The notes under the pieces are model-generated. The model saw nothing but the letters and a program-made list of their open reading frames with translations. It had not been told where the DNA came from and made no database searches. Of a stretch of 64,000 nucleotides of DNA, positions 7,844 through 16,004 are shown piece by piece (position 1 is the stretch's first letter; every line of letters starts with the position of its first letter). The DNA comes from Alicycliphilus denitrificans K601 (lineage in GTDB: Bacteria > Pseudomonadota > Gammaproteobacteria > Burkholderiales > Burkholderiaceae_C). Both the position numbers and the translations under genes were made by a program. Location of the stretch: positions 682,001 through 746,000 of the forward strand of contig NC_015422.1 of the NCBI RefSeq assembly GCF_000204645.1. Reading direction: 5' to 3'.

Positions 7844-9226
7844 TTATTCGGCGCTGGCCTGCATGATCTGCTCGGCCGAGGACAGCTGCACGCGCATGTT
7901 CGCCGCCAGGCGGTCGAACGCGGGGCGCGCGGCTACCGGCACGGGCTGGGCGGACTCGCTTTCGCGGGCGATGGTCATGGGGTCGCGGTGCTCGCCGTTG
8001 ACGCGGAATTCGAAATGCAGGTGCGGGCCCGTGGCCCAGCCCGTCGCGCCCACGGCGCCGATCTTCTGCCCCTGGTCCACGGCCTGGCCTTTCTTCACGT
8101 CGATGCGGCTCAGGTGGGCGTAGACGGTGACATGCTGGTTGCGGTGCTTGACGTAGATCACGTTGCCATAGCCGTTCTGCACGCCGGCGAAGTCCACCAC
8201 CCCGTCGCCCACGGTGCGCACGGCCGTGCCCGTGGGGGCAGCGAAGTCGGTGCCCAGGTGGGCGCGCCAGGTCTTGTGGATGGGGTGCAGGCGCATGGCG
8301 AAGCCGCTGGAGACGCGTGAGAACTCGACCGGAGAGGTCAGGTAGGCGCGGCGCATGCTCTGCCCGTCCAGCGTGTAGTACGAGCCCTTGCCCGCGCCGG
8401 GGGGCTGGAACCAGATGGCGCTGTAGGTCTTGCCACCATTCTGGAATTCGGCGCTCAGCACGCGGCCGCTGCGCAGCGGTTCGCCGTCGGCCTCCAGGGT
8501 CTCGTAGACCACGGAGAAGCGGTCGTCCTTGCGCAGCGCGCGGCGGAAGTCGATGTCGCCCGAGAACACCTCGGCCAGTTGGATGGCCACGGCGTCCGGG
8601 ATGCTGGCCGCGTCGGTGGCGGCGAAGAGCGAGCTGCGGATGATGCCGCCGGCGAGCCGGCTGCCCACGGTGAGCGGCGCCGTCTCGGTGCGCGAGGCGA
8701 AGCTGCCGTCGCCCTTGCGCTCGACCACGAGGCGCTGGAACTGGCTGCCTTCGTCCGGCGCCCAGCGCGCCGTCAGGCGCACGAGGCGGTGGTCGTCGGT
8801 GGTCTCGGCCGAGATGGACCGGCCCGAGCGGCCCAACAGCTGCTGGCGCACAAGGCCGTCGCCGCGCAGGAACGCTGCGGCCGCCGGATCGGCGACGCCC
8901 AGGCGCTGCAGGATGCTTTCGGCCGTGTCGGAGCCGCGCGTGGTGTCGGAGCGGTACAGCGCGAAGGGCGGCATGTCCACCAGCGACGACAGCTGCTCGT
9001 CGCCGGCCAGCGACTGCACGGGCAGGGACACGGTGGTCACGGGCAGGTCGGCCGGGTCCGGCGCGAACGAGGCCACGGCAAAGGCGCCGCCGCCGCCGGT
9101 GAGCAGCAGGGTCGCCACGGCGGCGGTGATGCGTTTCGGATGTTTTTGAACGGATTGCTTGAGCCGGTCGAGCAATAACAGGCAGGCGGTGGTCAGGCCG
9201 TTGTTCAAGAGTGTTACCCCAGGCAT
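7844..9226 (-). CDS. M23-family metallopeptidase (murein endopeptidase)
   Basis: This is a 460-residue envelope protein. After a short Lys/Arg-containing N-terminus, one hydrophobic segment ([20 protein letters not shown], about residues 33-52) anchors or exports it. The C-terminal LytM domain has the zinc motifs [14 protein letters not shown] and [10 protein letters not shown] plus [11 protein letters not shown]; the domain before it resembles the OapA/MepM N-terminal region. It probably cleaves peptidoglycan cross-links in the periplasm. The start is the first ATG not overlapping tyrS; a longer open frame runs upstream into tyrS but does not look coding. It forms an operon with anmK. Confidence 0.88.
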   Translation of the reverse strand: MPGVTLLNNGLTTACLLLLDRLKQSVQKHPKRITAAVATLLLTGGGGAFAVASFAPDPADLPVTTVSLPVQSLAGDEQLSSLVDMPPFALYRSDTTRGSDTAESILQRLGVADPAAAAFLRGDGLVRQQLLGRSGRSISAETTDDHRLVRLTARWAPDEGSQFQRLVVERKGDGSFASRTETAPLTVGSRLAGGIIRSSLFAATDAASIPDAVAIQLAEVFSGDIDFRRALRKDDRFSVVYETLEADGEPLRSGRVLSAEFQNGGKTYSAIWFQPPGAGKGSYYTLDGQSMRRAYLTSPVEFSRVSSGFAMRLHPIHKTWRAHLGTDFAAPTGTAVRTVGDGVVDFAGVQNGYGNVIYVKHRNQHVTVYAHLSRIDVKKGQAVDQGQKIGAVGATGWATGPHLHFEFRVNGEHRDPMTIARESESAQPVPVAARPAFDRLAANMRVQLSSAEQIMQASAE

Positions 9227-9397
9227 AGGTGCCTCCAGGCCCGGGCCGGGGAGGGCGTGAGGGCGGGAAGCACCAGGAATGTCGTTGCGCTGCGGAGGGT
9301 GGTCGGCGCCAGGCGGGGGCGGGCCACTAGAATCCGCTGCTTGAAAGTGCCCGAGAGTATAGTCCCTGGGGCTTTGGTGACACCCCAAAAAACCCTT

Positions 9398-10630
9398 ATG
9401 AATCAATCTGCTGTTACAACATTCCCGGTCACCGATGAGGTAGGGCGGGCGCTCGAAGTGTCCCTGCGCGGCGTCGATGAGCTGCTGCCCAGGCAGGAGT
9501 GGGTGCAGAAGCTGGCGCGCTCGCAGGCCACGGGCCAGCCGCTGCGCATCAAGCTGGGGCTGGACCCGACGGCGCCCGACATCCACCTGGGCCACACGGT
9601 AGTGCTCAACAAGATGCGCCAGCTGCAGGACCTGGGGCACCAGGTGATCTTCCTGATCGGCGACTTCACCACGCTGATCGGCGACCCCTCGGGGCGCAAC
9701 AGCACGCGCCCGCCGCTCACGGCCGAGCAGATCAAGGTCAACGCCGAGACCTACTACACCCAGGCCGCCAAGGTGCTCGACCCGGCGCGCACCGAGATCC
9801 GCTACAACAGCGAGTGGAGCGACGCCCTGGGCGCGCGCGGGATGATCGAACTGTCGGCCAAATACACGGTGGCGCGCATGATGGAGCGCAACGACTTCCA
9901 CCAGCGCTTCACCGACGGCAGCTCGATCAGCCTGCACGAGTTCCTGTACCCGCTCCTGCAGGGCTACGACTCGGTGGCGCTCAGGTCCGACCTGGAGCTG
10001 GGCGGCACGGACCAGAAGTTCAACCTGCTCATGGGGCGCCATCTACAGCAGGAATACGGCCAGGAGCCGCAGTGCGTGCTCACCATGCCGCTGCTGGTGG
10101 GGCTCGACGGGGTGGACAAGATGTCCAAGTCGAAGAACAACTACATCGGCATCACCGAGGACGCCAACACCATGTTCGCCAAGGTGCTGAGCATCTCGGA
10201 CGCGCTGATGTGGGACTGGTACACCCTGCTGTCGTTCAAGAGCCTGGCCGAGATCGCCGCGCTGAAGAAAGAGGTGGAGGCCGGGCGCAATCCCAAGGAC
10301 GCCAAGGTCATGCTGGCCAAGGAGATCACGGCGCGCTTTCACAGCGCGGCCGCGGCCGATGCGGCGGAGCAGGACTTCAACAACCGCAGCAAGGGCGGCA
10401 TTCCCGACGAGATTCCCGAGCTGAGCCTGTCCGGCGCGCCGCTGGGCATCGGCGCTCTGCTCAAGCAGGCCGGCCTCGCGCCCTCGACGAGCGAGGCCAA
10501 CCGCCTGATCGACGGCGGCGGCGTGCGCGTGGACGGCGGCGTGGTGAGCGACAAGGGCCTCAGGCTCGGCGCGGGCACCTACGTGGTGCAGGTGGGCAAG
10601 CGCAAGTTCGCGCGCGTGGCGCTGGGCTGA
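9398..10630 (+). CDS. tyrS: Tyrosyl-tRNA synthetase
   Basis: This 410-residue class I aminoacyl-tRNA synthetase charges tRNA-Tyr. The HIGH-type motif is HLGHTVV near residue 57, [11 protein letters not shown] is the KMSKS loop, and the C-terminal S4-like RNA-binding domain begins near [19 protein letters not shown]. The sequence is of the TyrZ-like subgroup common in betaproteobacteria. ATG 9398 was chosen because the preceding in-frame region overlaps the leader of the divergent peptidase gene and does not look like protein. It is followed by a palindromic repeat and the convergent LysR gene. Confidence 0.96.
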   Translation: MNQSAVTTFPVTDEVGRALEVSLRGVDELLPRQEWVQKLARSQATGQPLRIKLGLDPTAPDIHLGHTVVLNKMRQLQDLGHQVIFLIGDFTTLIGDPSGRNSTRPPLTAEQIKVNAETYYTQAAKVLDPARTEIRYNSEWSDALGARGMIELSAKYTVARMMERNDFHQRFTDGSSISLHEFLYPLLQGYDSVALRSDLELGGTDQKFNLLMGRHLQQEYGQEPQCVLTMPLLVGLDGVDKMSKSKNNYIGITEDANTMFAKVLSISDALMWDWYTLLSFKSLAEIAALKKEVEAGRNPKDAKVMLAKEITARFHSAAAADAAEQDFNNRSKGGIPDEIPELSLSGAPLGIGALLKQAGLAPSTSEANRLIDGGGVRVDGGVVSDKGLRLGAGTYVVQVGKRKFARVALG

Positions 10631-10633
10631 TTT

Positions 10634-10685
10634 ATAGAAAATCGGCCTCTAGCGCTTGCCAGCAAAGCGCTGGCAGCTATCGAAA
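10634..10685. repeat. Comamonadaceae-type interspersed palindromic repeat, copy 1
   Basis: This imperfect palindrome contains CTAGCGCTTGCCAGCAAAGC and GCTGGCAGCTATCG. TGCCAGC (10657-10663) pairs with GCTGGCA (10669-10675) around a 5-nt loop. On the reverse strand it aligns with copy 2 at 15355-15402 over TTTCG(A)TAGCTG, GCGCTT, AAGCGCTA and AGGC. It lies between the convergent tyrS and LysR stops and may act as a terminator. Confidence 0.75.
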
Positions 10686-10691
10686 CCGTAG

Positions 10692-11657
10692 TCAATCCGG
10701 CTCGCCCACGGCGGCGCGCGTGGCCTCGGCCTGCAGCAGAAGCCAGGCGCGGAAGGCCTGTACCTCGGGCCGCTCGCCGCTGCGCGGGCCCATCACCAGC
10801 CAGTAGGCCAGCGGCGCGTCGAGCCGGTGGCCGGGCAGCACTTCCACCAGATCGCCCGCTGCCAGGCTTTGCGCGACGAGTGGCATGCGCGCGAGCGCCA
10901 GCCCCTGGCCTGCCAGCGCCGCCTGCGCGATCTGCTGTGCGTAGTTGAGGTACAGCCAGCGCTGCGGCTGCAGGCCGCCCAGGCCGTTGGCCTCGAACCA
11001 GCGGCCCCAGGTGATCCAGTCGAAATAGGGCTGGCGGTGCGCGTCGCCCGCCTCGATGAGCGCGAAGCGCGCCACGTCGGCCGGCTGGCGCACGGGCGGC
11101 ATGCTTTTGAGCAGCCAGGGGCTCGCGACCACGGCGAGCTGCTCGCCGAAGAGCCGCTCGGCCCCCGGAGCGGAGCCGCCGGGCGTGGCCCAGCGCAGAG
11201 CCAGATCGACGTCGGCGGTGTCCAGATCGACCACGCTGTCGCTGGTGTCGATGCGGATGTCGATGTCGGGGTGCGCGCACTGGAACTCCTCCATGCGCGG
11301 GATCAGCCACATCGAGGCGAAGCTCGCCCAGGTGGCGATGGCGACGCTGCGCCGCCCGGCCATCTGCCGCACCTGGCGCACGGCGGCGTCCAGCCGATCG
11401 AGCGCGGGCGCCACGGCGCGGTGCAGCTGCACGCCCGCGCCGGTCAGTTCCACGGCGCGCGTGTGGCGCAGGAACAGGGGCACGCCCACCTCGTCCTCCA
11501 GCGCCTGGATCTGGCGGCTCACGGCGGATTGCGTCAGGGCCAGTTCGTCGGCGGCGGCGCGGAAGTTCAGGTGCCGCGCGACGGCAAGAAACGCGCGCCA
11601 GTGCCCCACGGCGACGGGGCGGGTGCGCAGGTGAGAGGGGGAGGGCATGGCGGACAT
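10692..11657 (-). CDS. LysR-family transcriptional regulator (GcvA-like)
   Basis: This 321-residue DNA-binding regulator has an N-terminal winged helix-turn-helix, FLAVARHLNFRAAADELALT followed by QSAVSRQIQALEDEVGVPLF, and a C-terminal substrate-binding domain. The HPDIDIRIDTSDSVVDL and DVDLALRW motifs are typical of the GcvA/AmpR subgroup. The effector is unknown. The start could be 11657 or 11648 (MSAMPS or MPS). It is divergent from glmU with 51 bp between starts, so the LysR operator may lie in that gap, but LysR target genes next to it other than glmU are not obvious. Confidence 0.9.
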   Translation of the reverse strand: MSAMPSPSHLRTRPVAVGHWRAFLAVARHLNFRAAADELALTQSAVSRQIQALEDEVGVPLFLRHTRAVELTGAGVQLHRAVAPALDRLDAAVRQVRQMAGRRSVAIATWASFASMWLIPRMEEFQCAHPDIDIRIDTSDSVVDLDTADVDLALRWATPGGSAPGAERLFGEQLAVVASPWLLKSMPPVRQPADVARFALIEAGDAHRQPYFDWITWGRWFEANGLGGLQPQRWLYLNYAQQIAQAALAGQGLALARMPLVAQSLAAGDLVEVLPGHRLDAPLAYWLVMGPRSGERPEVQAFRAWLLLQAEATRAAVGEPD

Positions 11658-11708
11658 GCTAGCCGGATAATCCACGCTTTCGCCGCAAGCGCATCCATCT
11701 CCATCCCA

Positions 11709-13133
11709 ATGACGCAACTCGACATCATCATCATGGCCGCGGGCAAGGGCACGCGCATGAAAAGCCGCATTCCCAAGGTATTGCAGCGCCTGGCCGGGCG
11801 GCCCCTGCTGCACCACGTGCTGGACCAGGCGGCCAGCCTGCAGGCGCGGCGCGTGGTGGTGGTGACGGGCCATGGCGCTACGGAAGTGGAAGCTGCCTGC
11901 GCAGGCGGGGCGGGCCTTAGGGCCGGTTTTGACCTGCAATGCGTGCGCCAGGAGCCGCAGCTGGGCACGGGCCATGCCGTGCAGCAGGCCGTGCCGCGGC
12001 TGGCGGGCGACGGCACGGTGGTCGTGCTCTCGGGCGACGTGCCGCTCACGCAGGCCGCCACGCTGCGCGCGCTGGTCGAGGCGTCGGGCGGCGAGCGCCT
12101 GGCGTTGCTCACCGTCGGCCTGCCCGACCCGTCCGGCTACGGGCGCATCGTGCGCGGCGCCGGCGGCACGGTGCTGCGCATCGTCGAGCACAAGGACGCG
12201 AGCGAGGCCGAGCGCGCCATCGGCGAGGTCTACAGCGGCATCATGGCCGTGCCCGCGCGCCTGCTCGCCGCCTGGCTGGCGCGCCTGACCAACGACAACG
12301 CCCAGGGCGAGTACTACCTCACCGACGTCGTCGCCATGGCCGTGGCCGACGGCGTGCCCGTGGTGGCGCACCGCATCACGGATGCGCTGCAAGTGGCCGG
12401 CGTGAACAGCCCGGTGCAGCTGGCCGAGCTCGAACGCGCGCACCAGCAGCGCCAGGCGCAGGCATTGATGGAACAGGGCGTGCGCCTGGCCGACCCGGCG
12501 CGCTTCGACCTGCGCGACGACGCGCGCGGCGGCAGGGCCCAGCTGGTCTGCGGGCAGGACGTGGAGATCGACGTGGGCTGCATCTTCACCGGCCGCGTGG
12601 AGATCGGCGAGGGCGCGCGCATCGGCGCCTACTGCCACATCGGCAACGCCGTCATCGGCGCGGGCGCGGTGATCCACCCCTTCACCCACATCGACGGAGA
12701 GAAGGCCGGCGCCAGCGTGGGCGAGGGCGCGCTCGTGGGCCCCTTCGCGCGCCTGCGCCCCGGCGCGCAGCTCGGGCGCGAGGTGCATGTGGGCAACTTC
12801 GTCGAGATCAAAAACTCCCAGCTGGCCGACGGCGCCAAGGCCAACCATCTGGCCTACCTGGGCGACGCCACGGTGGGCGAGCGCGTGAACTACGGCGCGG
12901 GCAGCATCACCGCCAACTACGACGGCGCCAACAAGCACCGCACCGTGATCGAGGCGGACGTGCACGTGGGCAGCAATTGCGTGCTGGTGGCGCCCGTCAC
13001 GATCGGCGCGGGCGGCACGGTGGGCGGCGGCTCCACCATCACCAAGGACACGCCGCCGGGCGCCCTGAGCGTGGCGCGCGGCAAGCAGGTGAGTATCGCG
13101 GGCTGGAAGCGTCCGGCCAGGCAGGCCAAATGA
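11709..13133 (+). CDS. glmU: Bifunctional UDP-GlcNAc pyrophosphorylase / GlcN-1-P acetyltransferase
   Basis: This 474-residue cytosolic enzyme makes UDP-GlcNAc in two steps. The N-terminal uridyltransferase domain starts IIIMAAGKGTRMKSRIPKVL, with the nucleotide-binding loop and Lys. The C-terminal half is a left-handed beta-helix of hexapeptide repeats, with KNSQLADGAKANHLAYLGDA and GAGSITANYDGANKH around the acetyl-CoA site. Length is standard (E. coli 456). UDP-GlcNAc feeds peptidoglycan and LPS, and probably the HexNAc-type sugars of the downstream exopolysaccharide locus. It overlaps the following histidine kinase by four bases. Confidence 0.96.
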   Translation: MTQLDIIIMAAGKGTRMKSRIPKVLQRLAGRPLLHHVLDQAASLQARRVVVVTGHGATEVEAACAGGAGLRAGFDLQCVRQEPQLGTGHAVQQAVPRLAGDGTVVVLSGDVPLTQAATLRALVEASGGERLALLTVGLPDPSGYGRIVRGAGGTVLRIVEHKDASEAERAIGEVYSGIMAVPARLLAAWLARLTNDNAQGEYYLTDVVAMAVADGVPVVAHRITDALQVAGVNSPVQLAELERAHQQRQAQALMEQGVRLADPARFDLRDDARGGRAQLVCGQDVEIDVGCIFTGRVEIGEGARIGAYCHIGNAVIGAGAVIHPFTHIDGEKAGASVGEGALVGPFARLRPGAQLGREVHVGNFVEIKNSQLADGAKANHLAYLGDATVGERVNYGAGSITANYDGANKHRTVIEADVHVGSNCVLVAPVTIGAGGTVGGGSTITKDTPPGALSVARGKQVSIAGWKRPARQAK

Positions 13134-13912
13134 CGGCGGAAGGCGGCGCGACGCGCGGCGGCACCGCGCAGGACCGGCTGCAGGCCGAGCTGGATGAGGC
13201 ACGCCGCCAGATGGCCGCCATGGCGGCCGCGCACGAAGCGTTTCTGCGCGGCGTGTCGCACGACCTGCGCGCGCCGCTGCGCCACGTGACCTCCTACGGC
13301 GCGCTGGTGCGCGAGCTGCTGCAAGAGCTGCCGGCCCAGTATCCCCAGGTGGAGGAGGCGCTGGGCTTCCTGGCCACCATGGATGCCTCCGCGCGCCGCA
13401 TGGGGCTGATGATCGACGGCCTGCAGGCCATCGCGCGCGCCGGCCGCGTGCCGCTGCGGCTGCAGGCGGTGGACCTGGGCGCCGCCGTGCAGCAGGCGCG
13501 CGCGCTGCTGGGCGGCGCCGGCGACGGCGTGCAGTGGGACGTCGCGCCCGCCATGCCGGCCGTGCGGGCCGATGCCGAGCTGTTCGGCCAGCTGCTCGCC
13601 CAGCTGCTCGGCAATGCGCTCAAGTTCACGCGCGGCATGGCGCAGGCGCGCATCGCCGTGCACGCCGAGCCCGATGGGCAGGGCCGCGTGCGCATCACCG
13701 TGCAGGACAACGGCGCGGGCTTCGACGGCGCGCGCGCGCAGCAGCTGTTCGGCGTGTTCCAGCGCATGCACCGCGAGGCCGACTTCGAGGGCGTGGGCGC
13801 CGGCCTGGCGCTGTGCGCGGCGATAGCGCAGCGCCATGGCGCCACGATCACCGCGGCGGCCGCGCCCGGCGCGGGCTGCAGCATCCGGCTCGACTGGCCG
13901 GGCGCCGCGTAG
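13130..13912 (+). CDS. Soluble sensor-less histidine kinase
   Basis: This 260-residue protein has a HisKA domain with H-box FLRGVSHDLRAPLRHVTSYG (His near residue 45) and a HATPase_c domain with N-box QLLGNALKFTRG, G1 VQDNGAGFDG and G2 GVGAGLALC. There is no transmembrane segment, PAS, GAF or HAMP; a short coiled-coil-like N-terminus precedes the H-box. The H-box resembles those of phytochrome-type kinases. The start ATG overlaps the glmU stop (ATGA), so it is translationally coupled to glmU. No receiver-domain gene is adjacent, making it an orphan kinase of unknown partner. Confidence 0.85.
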   Translation: MTAEGGATRGGTAQDRLQAELDEARRQMAAMAAAHEAFLRGVSHDLRAPLRHVTSYGALVRELLQELPAQYPQVEEALGFLATMDASARRMGLMIDGLQAIARAGRVPLRLQAVDLGAAVQQARALLGGAGDGVQWDVAPAMPAVRADAELFGQLLAQLLGNALKFTRGMAQARIAVHAEPDGQGRVRITVQDNGAGFDGARAQQLFGVFQRMHREADFEGVGAGLALCAAIAQRHGATITAAAAPGAGCSIRLDWPGAA

Positions 13913-13940
13913 TGCGCCCGGCGGATTCGTTCACACCTTC

Positions 13941-14276
13941 TCAGGGCATCAGGCCCAGCCGCGCCTCCAGCTGGTGCAGGCGCTGACGCAGGGCCGACAC
14001 CTCTTCGATCAGGTCGGCTGTGAGCGCGGCCAGCTCGGGGTCGGCGTCGAAGGTCGATTCCAGCCGCGCCAGGCGGCGCGCGCGTACCACGGTGGCGCTG
14101 GTGAATTGCCAGTGGCCGCCCGCCTGTTCGCCGTGCAGCAGGCCGGCCTCCAGCCGTTCGATCACCCAGCCGGGCGCCATGCAGCACGAGCGCGCAAGGT
14201 CGTCCAGCGTGAGGCGGGCCTGTTCGTCGAGCAGCTCGGCCAGGGCGTTGTCGAGGAAGTTGGGCGTCGTGGCCAT
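13941..14276 (-). CDS. cbpM: Chaperone modulator CbpM
   Basis: This 111-residue MerR-like small protein binds the J-domain of CbpA and inhibits its co-chaperone activity in the E. coli system. An N-terminal helix-turn-helix-like segment (RLTLDDLARSCCMAPGWVIE) is followed by a C-terminal helix ending LRQRLHQLEARLGLMP, as in the family. It begins 2 bp after the cbpA stop on the same strand, which is the conserved cbpA-cbpM arrangement. Confidence 0.85.
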   Translation of the reverse strand: MATTPNFLDNALAELLDEQARLTLDDLARSCCMAPGWVIERLEAGLLHGEQAGGHWQFTSATVVRARRLARLESTFDADPELAALTADLIEEVSALRQRLHQLEARLGLMP

Positions 14277-14278
14277 GT

Positions 14279-15274
14279 TCAGGCTCCTTGCGTGCCGTGC
14301 GCGGCGCGGGGCTGGAATTGCGGGAAGGCTTGGGCAAAGGCGCGGTAGGCCTGCTGCTGCGCCGGCGTGGCGGCGGCGGGCAGGCTCACGTGCAGCTCCA
14401 GGTACAGGTCGCCGGGCGTGGCGGCGGGTATGCCGCGCCCTTTCAGGCGCAGCTTGCGGCCGCTTTTCCAGTGCGGCGGCACGGTCACCTCCACGGTGTT
14501 GCCCCCGGGCGTCTGCACCTCGATGGCGCCGCCCAGCTCCGCCTCCCACGGGGCCACGGAGACGGACTGGTACACGTCGCGGTCTTCGGCGCGCCAGCGC
14601 GCATCGGGCTTGAAGCGCACCTCCAGGAACAGGTCGCCCGCCGGCGCGCCGCCCAGGCCCGGGCCGCCCTGGCCGGTCAGGCGGATCAGCTGGCCCTCGC
14701 GCACGCCCTTGGGGATGGTCACCTGCAGCTGGCGCTCTTCGTTGACGAGGTGGCCGCCTTCGTCCAGCCGCGCGCCGTGCAGCGTCAGCGTGCGCTGGGC
14801 GCCGTGGTAGGCGTCGCGCAGGTCCAGCTCGATGCTGGCGTGGTGGTCGCGTCCGCGCTGGCGGGGTTGCTCCGCGCCGCGGGCCTGGGCGCCGCCTCCG
14901 CGCTGGGCGCGCTGTGCCCGGGCCGCGTGGCCGAAGAGCTGCTCGAAGAAGTCGCTGAATTCGGCGCTGTCCATGCCTTCGGCGCCGGGGGCGCCGGTGA
15001 ACTCGAAACCGGCGTCCCAGTTCGGTGGCGGGCGGAAGTCCTGGCCGGGGCGGTGCGGCGCCTCGCGGCCCAGGGAGTCGTAGGCCGCGCGCTTCTTGGG
15101 GTCCGACAGCACGGCGTTGGCCTCGTTCACCTCGGCCATGCGCGCGGCGGCGTCGGCCTCCTTGCTCACGTCCGGGTGGTACTTGCGCGCCAGCTTGCGG
15201 TAGGCCTTCTTGATGTCGGCGGCGCTGGCGTCGCGCTCCACGCCGAGGATTTTGTAGTAGTCCTTGAACTCCAT
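14279..15274 (-). CDS. cbpA: Curved DNA-binding protein / DnaJ-class co-chaperone
   Basis: This 331-residue Hsp40 has an N-terminal J-domain (residues 5-70) with the HPD motif in ARKYHPDVSKE, a Gly/Phe-containing linker, and two DnaJ C-terminal substrate-binding domains. The zinc-finger region of classical DnaJ is absent, which defines the CbpA type. It stimulates DnaK ATPase, and E. coli CbpA also binds curved DNA. GGAGGACGC precedes the ATG. It is followed by cbpM, its inhibitor. Confidence 0.93.
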   Translation of the reverse strand: MEFKDYYKILGVERDASAADIKKAYRKLARKYHPDVSKEADAAARMAEVNEANAVLSDPKKRAAYDSLGREAPHRPGQDFRPPPNWDAGFEFTGAPGAEGMDSAEFSDFFEQLFGHAARAQRAQRGGGAQARGAEQPRQRGRDHHASIELDLRDAYHGAQRTLTLHGARLDEGGHLVNEERQLQVTIPKGVREGQLIRLTGQGGPGLGGAPAGDLFLEVRFKPDARWRAEDRDVYQSVSVAPWEAELGGAIEVQTPGGNTVEVTVPPHWKSGRKLRLKGRGIPAATPGDLYLELHVSLPAAATPAQQQAYRAFAQAFPQFQPRAAHGTQGA

Positions 15275-15354
15275 GCGTCCTCCATGCTTGGCATCACCGT
15301 GCGAGAGTGGGGGCGATGGAGCGCAAGGTCAAGTACCGCACGATGCGGTGCTTT

Positions 15355-15402
15355 CATTTTCGTAGCTGTAGGCGCTTGTCAGGAAAGCGCTACAGGCAGT
15401 TT
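15355..15402. repeat. Comamonadaceae-type interspersed palindromic repeat, copy 2
   Basis: Stem CTGTAGGCGCTT pairs with AAAGCGCTACAG (15366-15395) with one bulged base. It aligns with the reverse complement of copy 1 at 10634-10685. The stop codon of the Lrp/AsnC gene (15379-15381) lies in its loop, so the repeat contributes the last codons of that gene. Confidence 0.7.
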
Positions 15403-15870
15403 TGTCTCGAATTTTGCACGGTGCGTGGCGAAGAAGGCCTTGACGTTGCGCACGTTCGCATCCTGGGTGAACAGGCGCTGCGACAGCGCCAGGTAGCCGG
15501 GCATGTCGCGCGCATGGACGACGAGCACGAAGTCCGGCCCCGGCGATACGCGCCAGCATTGCTGCACCGCCGGGTCGGCCACGGCGCGGGCCTCGAACGC
15601 GGCGAGGTGCTCGGCGCCCTGGCGGTCCAGCGAGACCTCGACGATGGCCGTGAGTCCGTGGCCCTGCAGCGCGGCCAGCCTGTCGGGCTGCAGCAGGGCC
15701 ACCTGGCGCTCTATCAGGCCCGACGCCTGCAGCCTGCGCACGCGGCGCAGGCAGGTGGGGGGCGAGACGTGCACGCGCTCGGCCAGGGCCTGGTTGCTCA
15801 GCGATGCATCGCTTTGCAGCAGGTCCAGCAGTTGCAGGTCGATGGCATCTGGCGTGAAATCGTATTCCAT
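15379..15870 (-). CDS. Lrp/AsnC-family transcriptional regulator
   Basis: This 163-residue regulator has an N-terminal helix-turn-helix ([20 protein letters not shown]) and a C-terminal RAM ligand-binding domain, with [12 protein letters not shown] and [16 protein letters not shown]. Such proteins bind DNA as octamers and often sense amino acids. The ATG giving [11 protein letters not shown] was chosen; an in-frame ATG ten codons upstream would read through the presumed operator. It is divergent from glmS, with a 24-bp palindrome 6 bp before its start suggesting autoregulation. Its 3' end is embedded in the interspersed repeat. Confidence 0.9.
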   Translation of the reverse strand: MEYDFTPDAIDLQLLDLLQSDASLSNQALAERVHVSPPTCLRRVRRLQASGLIERQVALLQPDRLAALQGHGLTAIVEVSLDRQGAEHLAAFEARAVADPAVQQCWRVSPGPDFVLVVHARDMPGYLALSQRLFTQDANVRNVKAFFATHRAKFETKLPVALS

Positions 15871-15875
15871 ATGAT

Positions 15876-15899
15876 TGCCATATTCGAATGAATATTGCA
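15876..15899. promoter_or_regulatory. Candidate Lrp/AsnC operator
   Basis: The inverted repeat TGCCATATTC-GAAT-GAATATTGCA matches 9 of 10 positions per arm in an AT-rich intergenic region, directly upstream of the Lrp-type gene and about 105 bp before glmS. Length and AT-rich centre fit Lrp-family sites; the assignment is by position only. Confidence 0.55.
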
Positions 15900-16004
15900 T
15901 TCATTATCTTTGATGAAAGATTTCTACAAAAATATGGAAAACTAGGTCAGAAATTTCTTCCGGCGTTCCCTAGCATCACGCCCATTCATCGGCAGGAGTC
16001 TTTC

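Noticed and set aside
9227..10042. Upstream extension of the M23 peptidase frame by about 270 codons into tyrS
   Set aside because: The extension is antisense to tyrS; the ATG at 9226 directly precedes the hydrophobic export segment.
11658..13202. Upstream extension of the LysR frame across glmU
   Set aside because: Antisense to glmU and with no family similarity; the LysR helix-turn-helix begins just after the chosen start.
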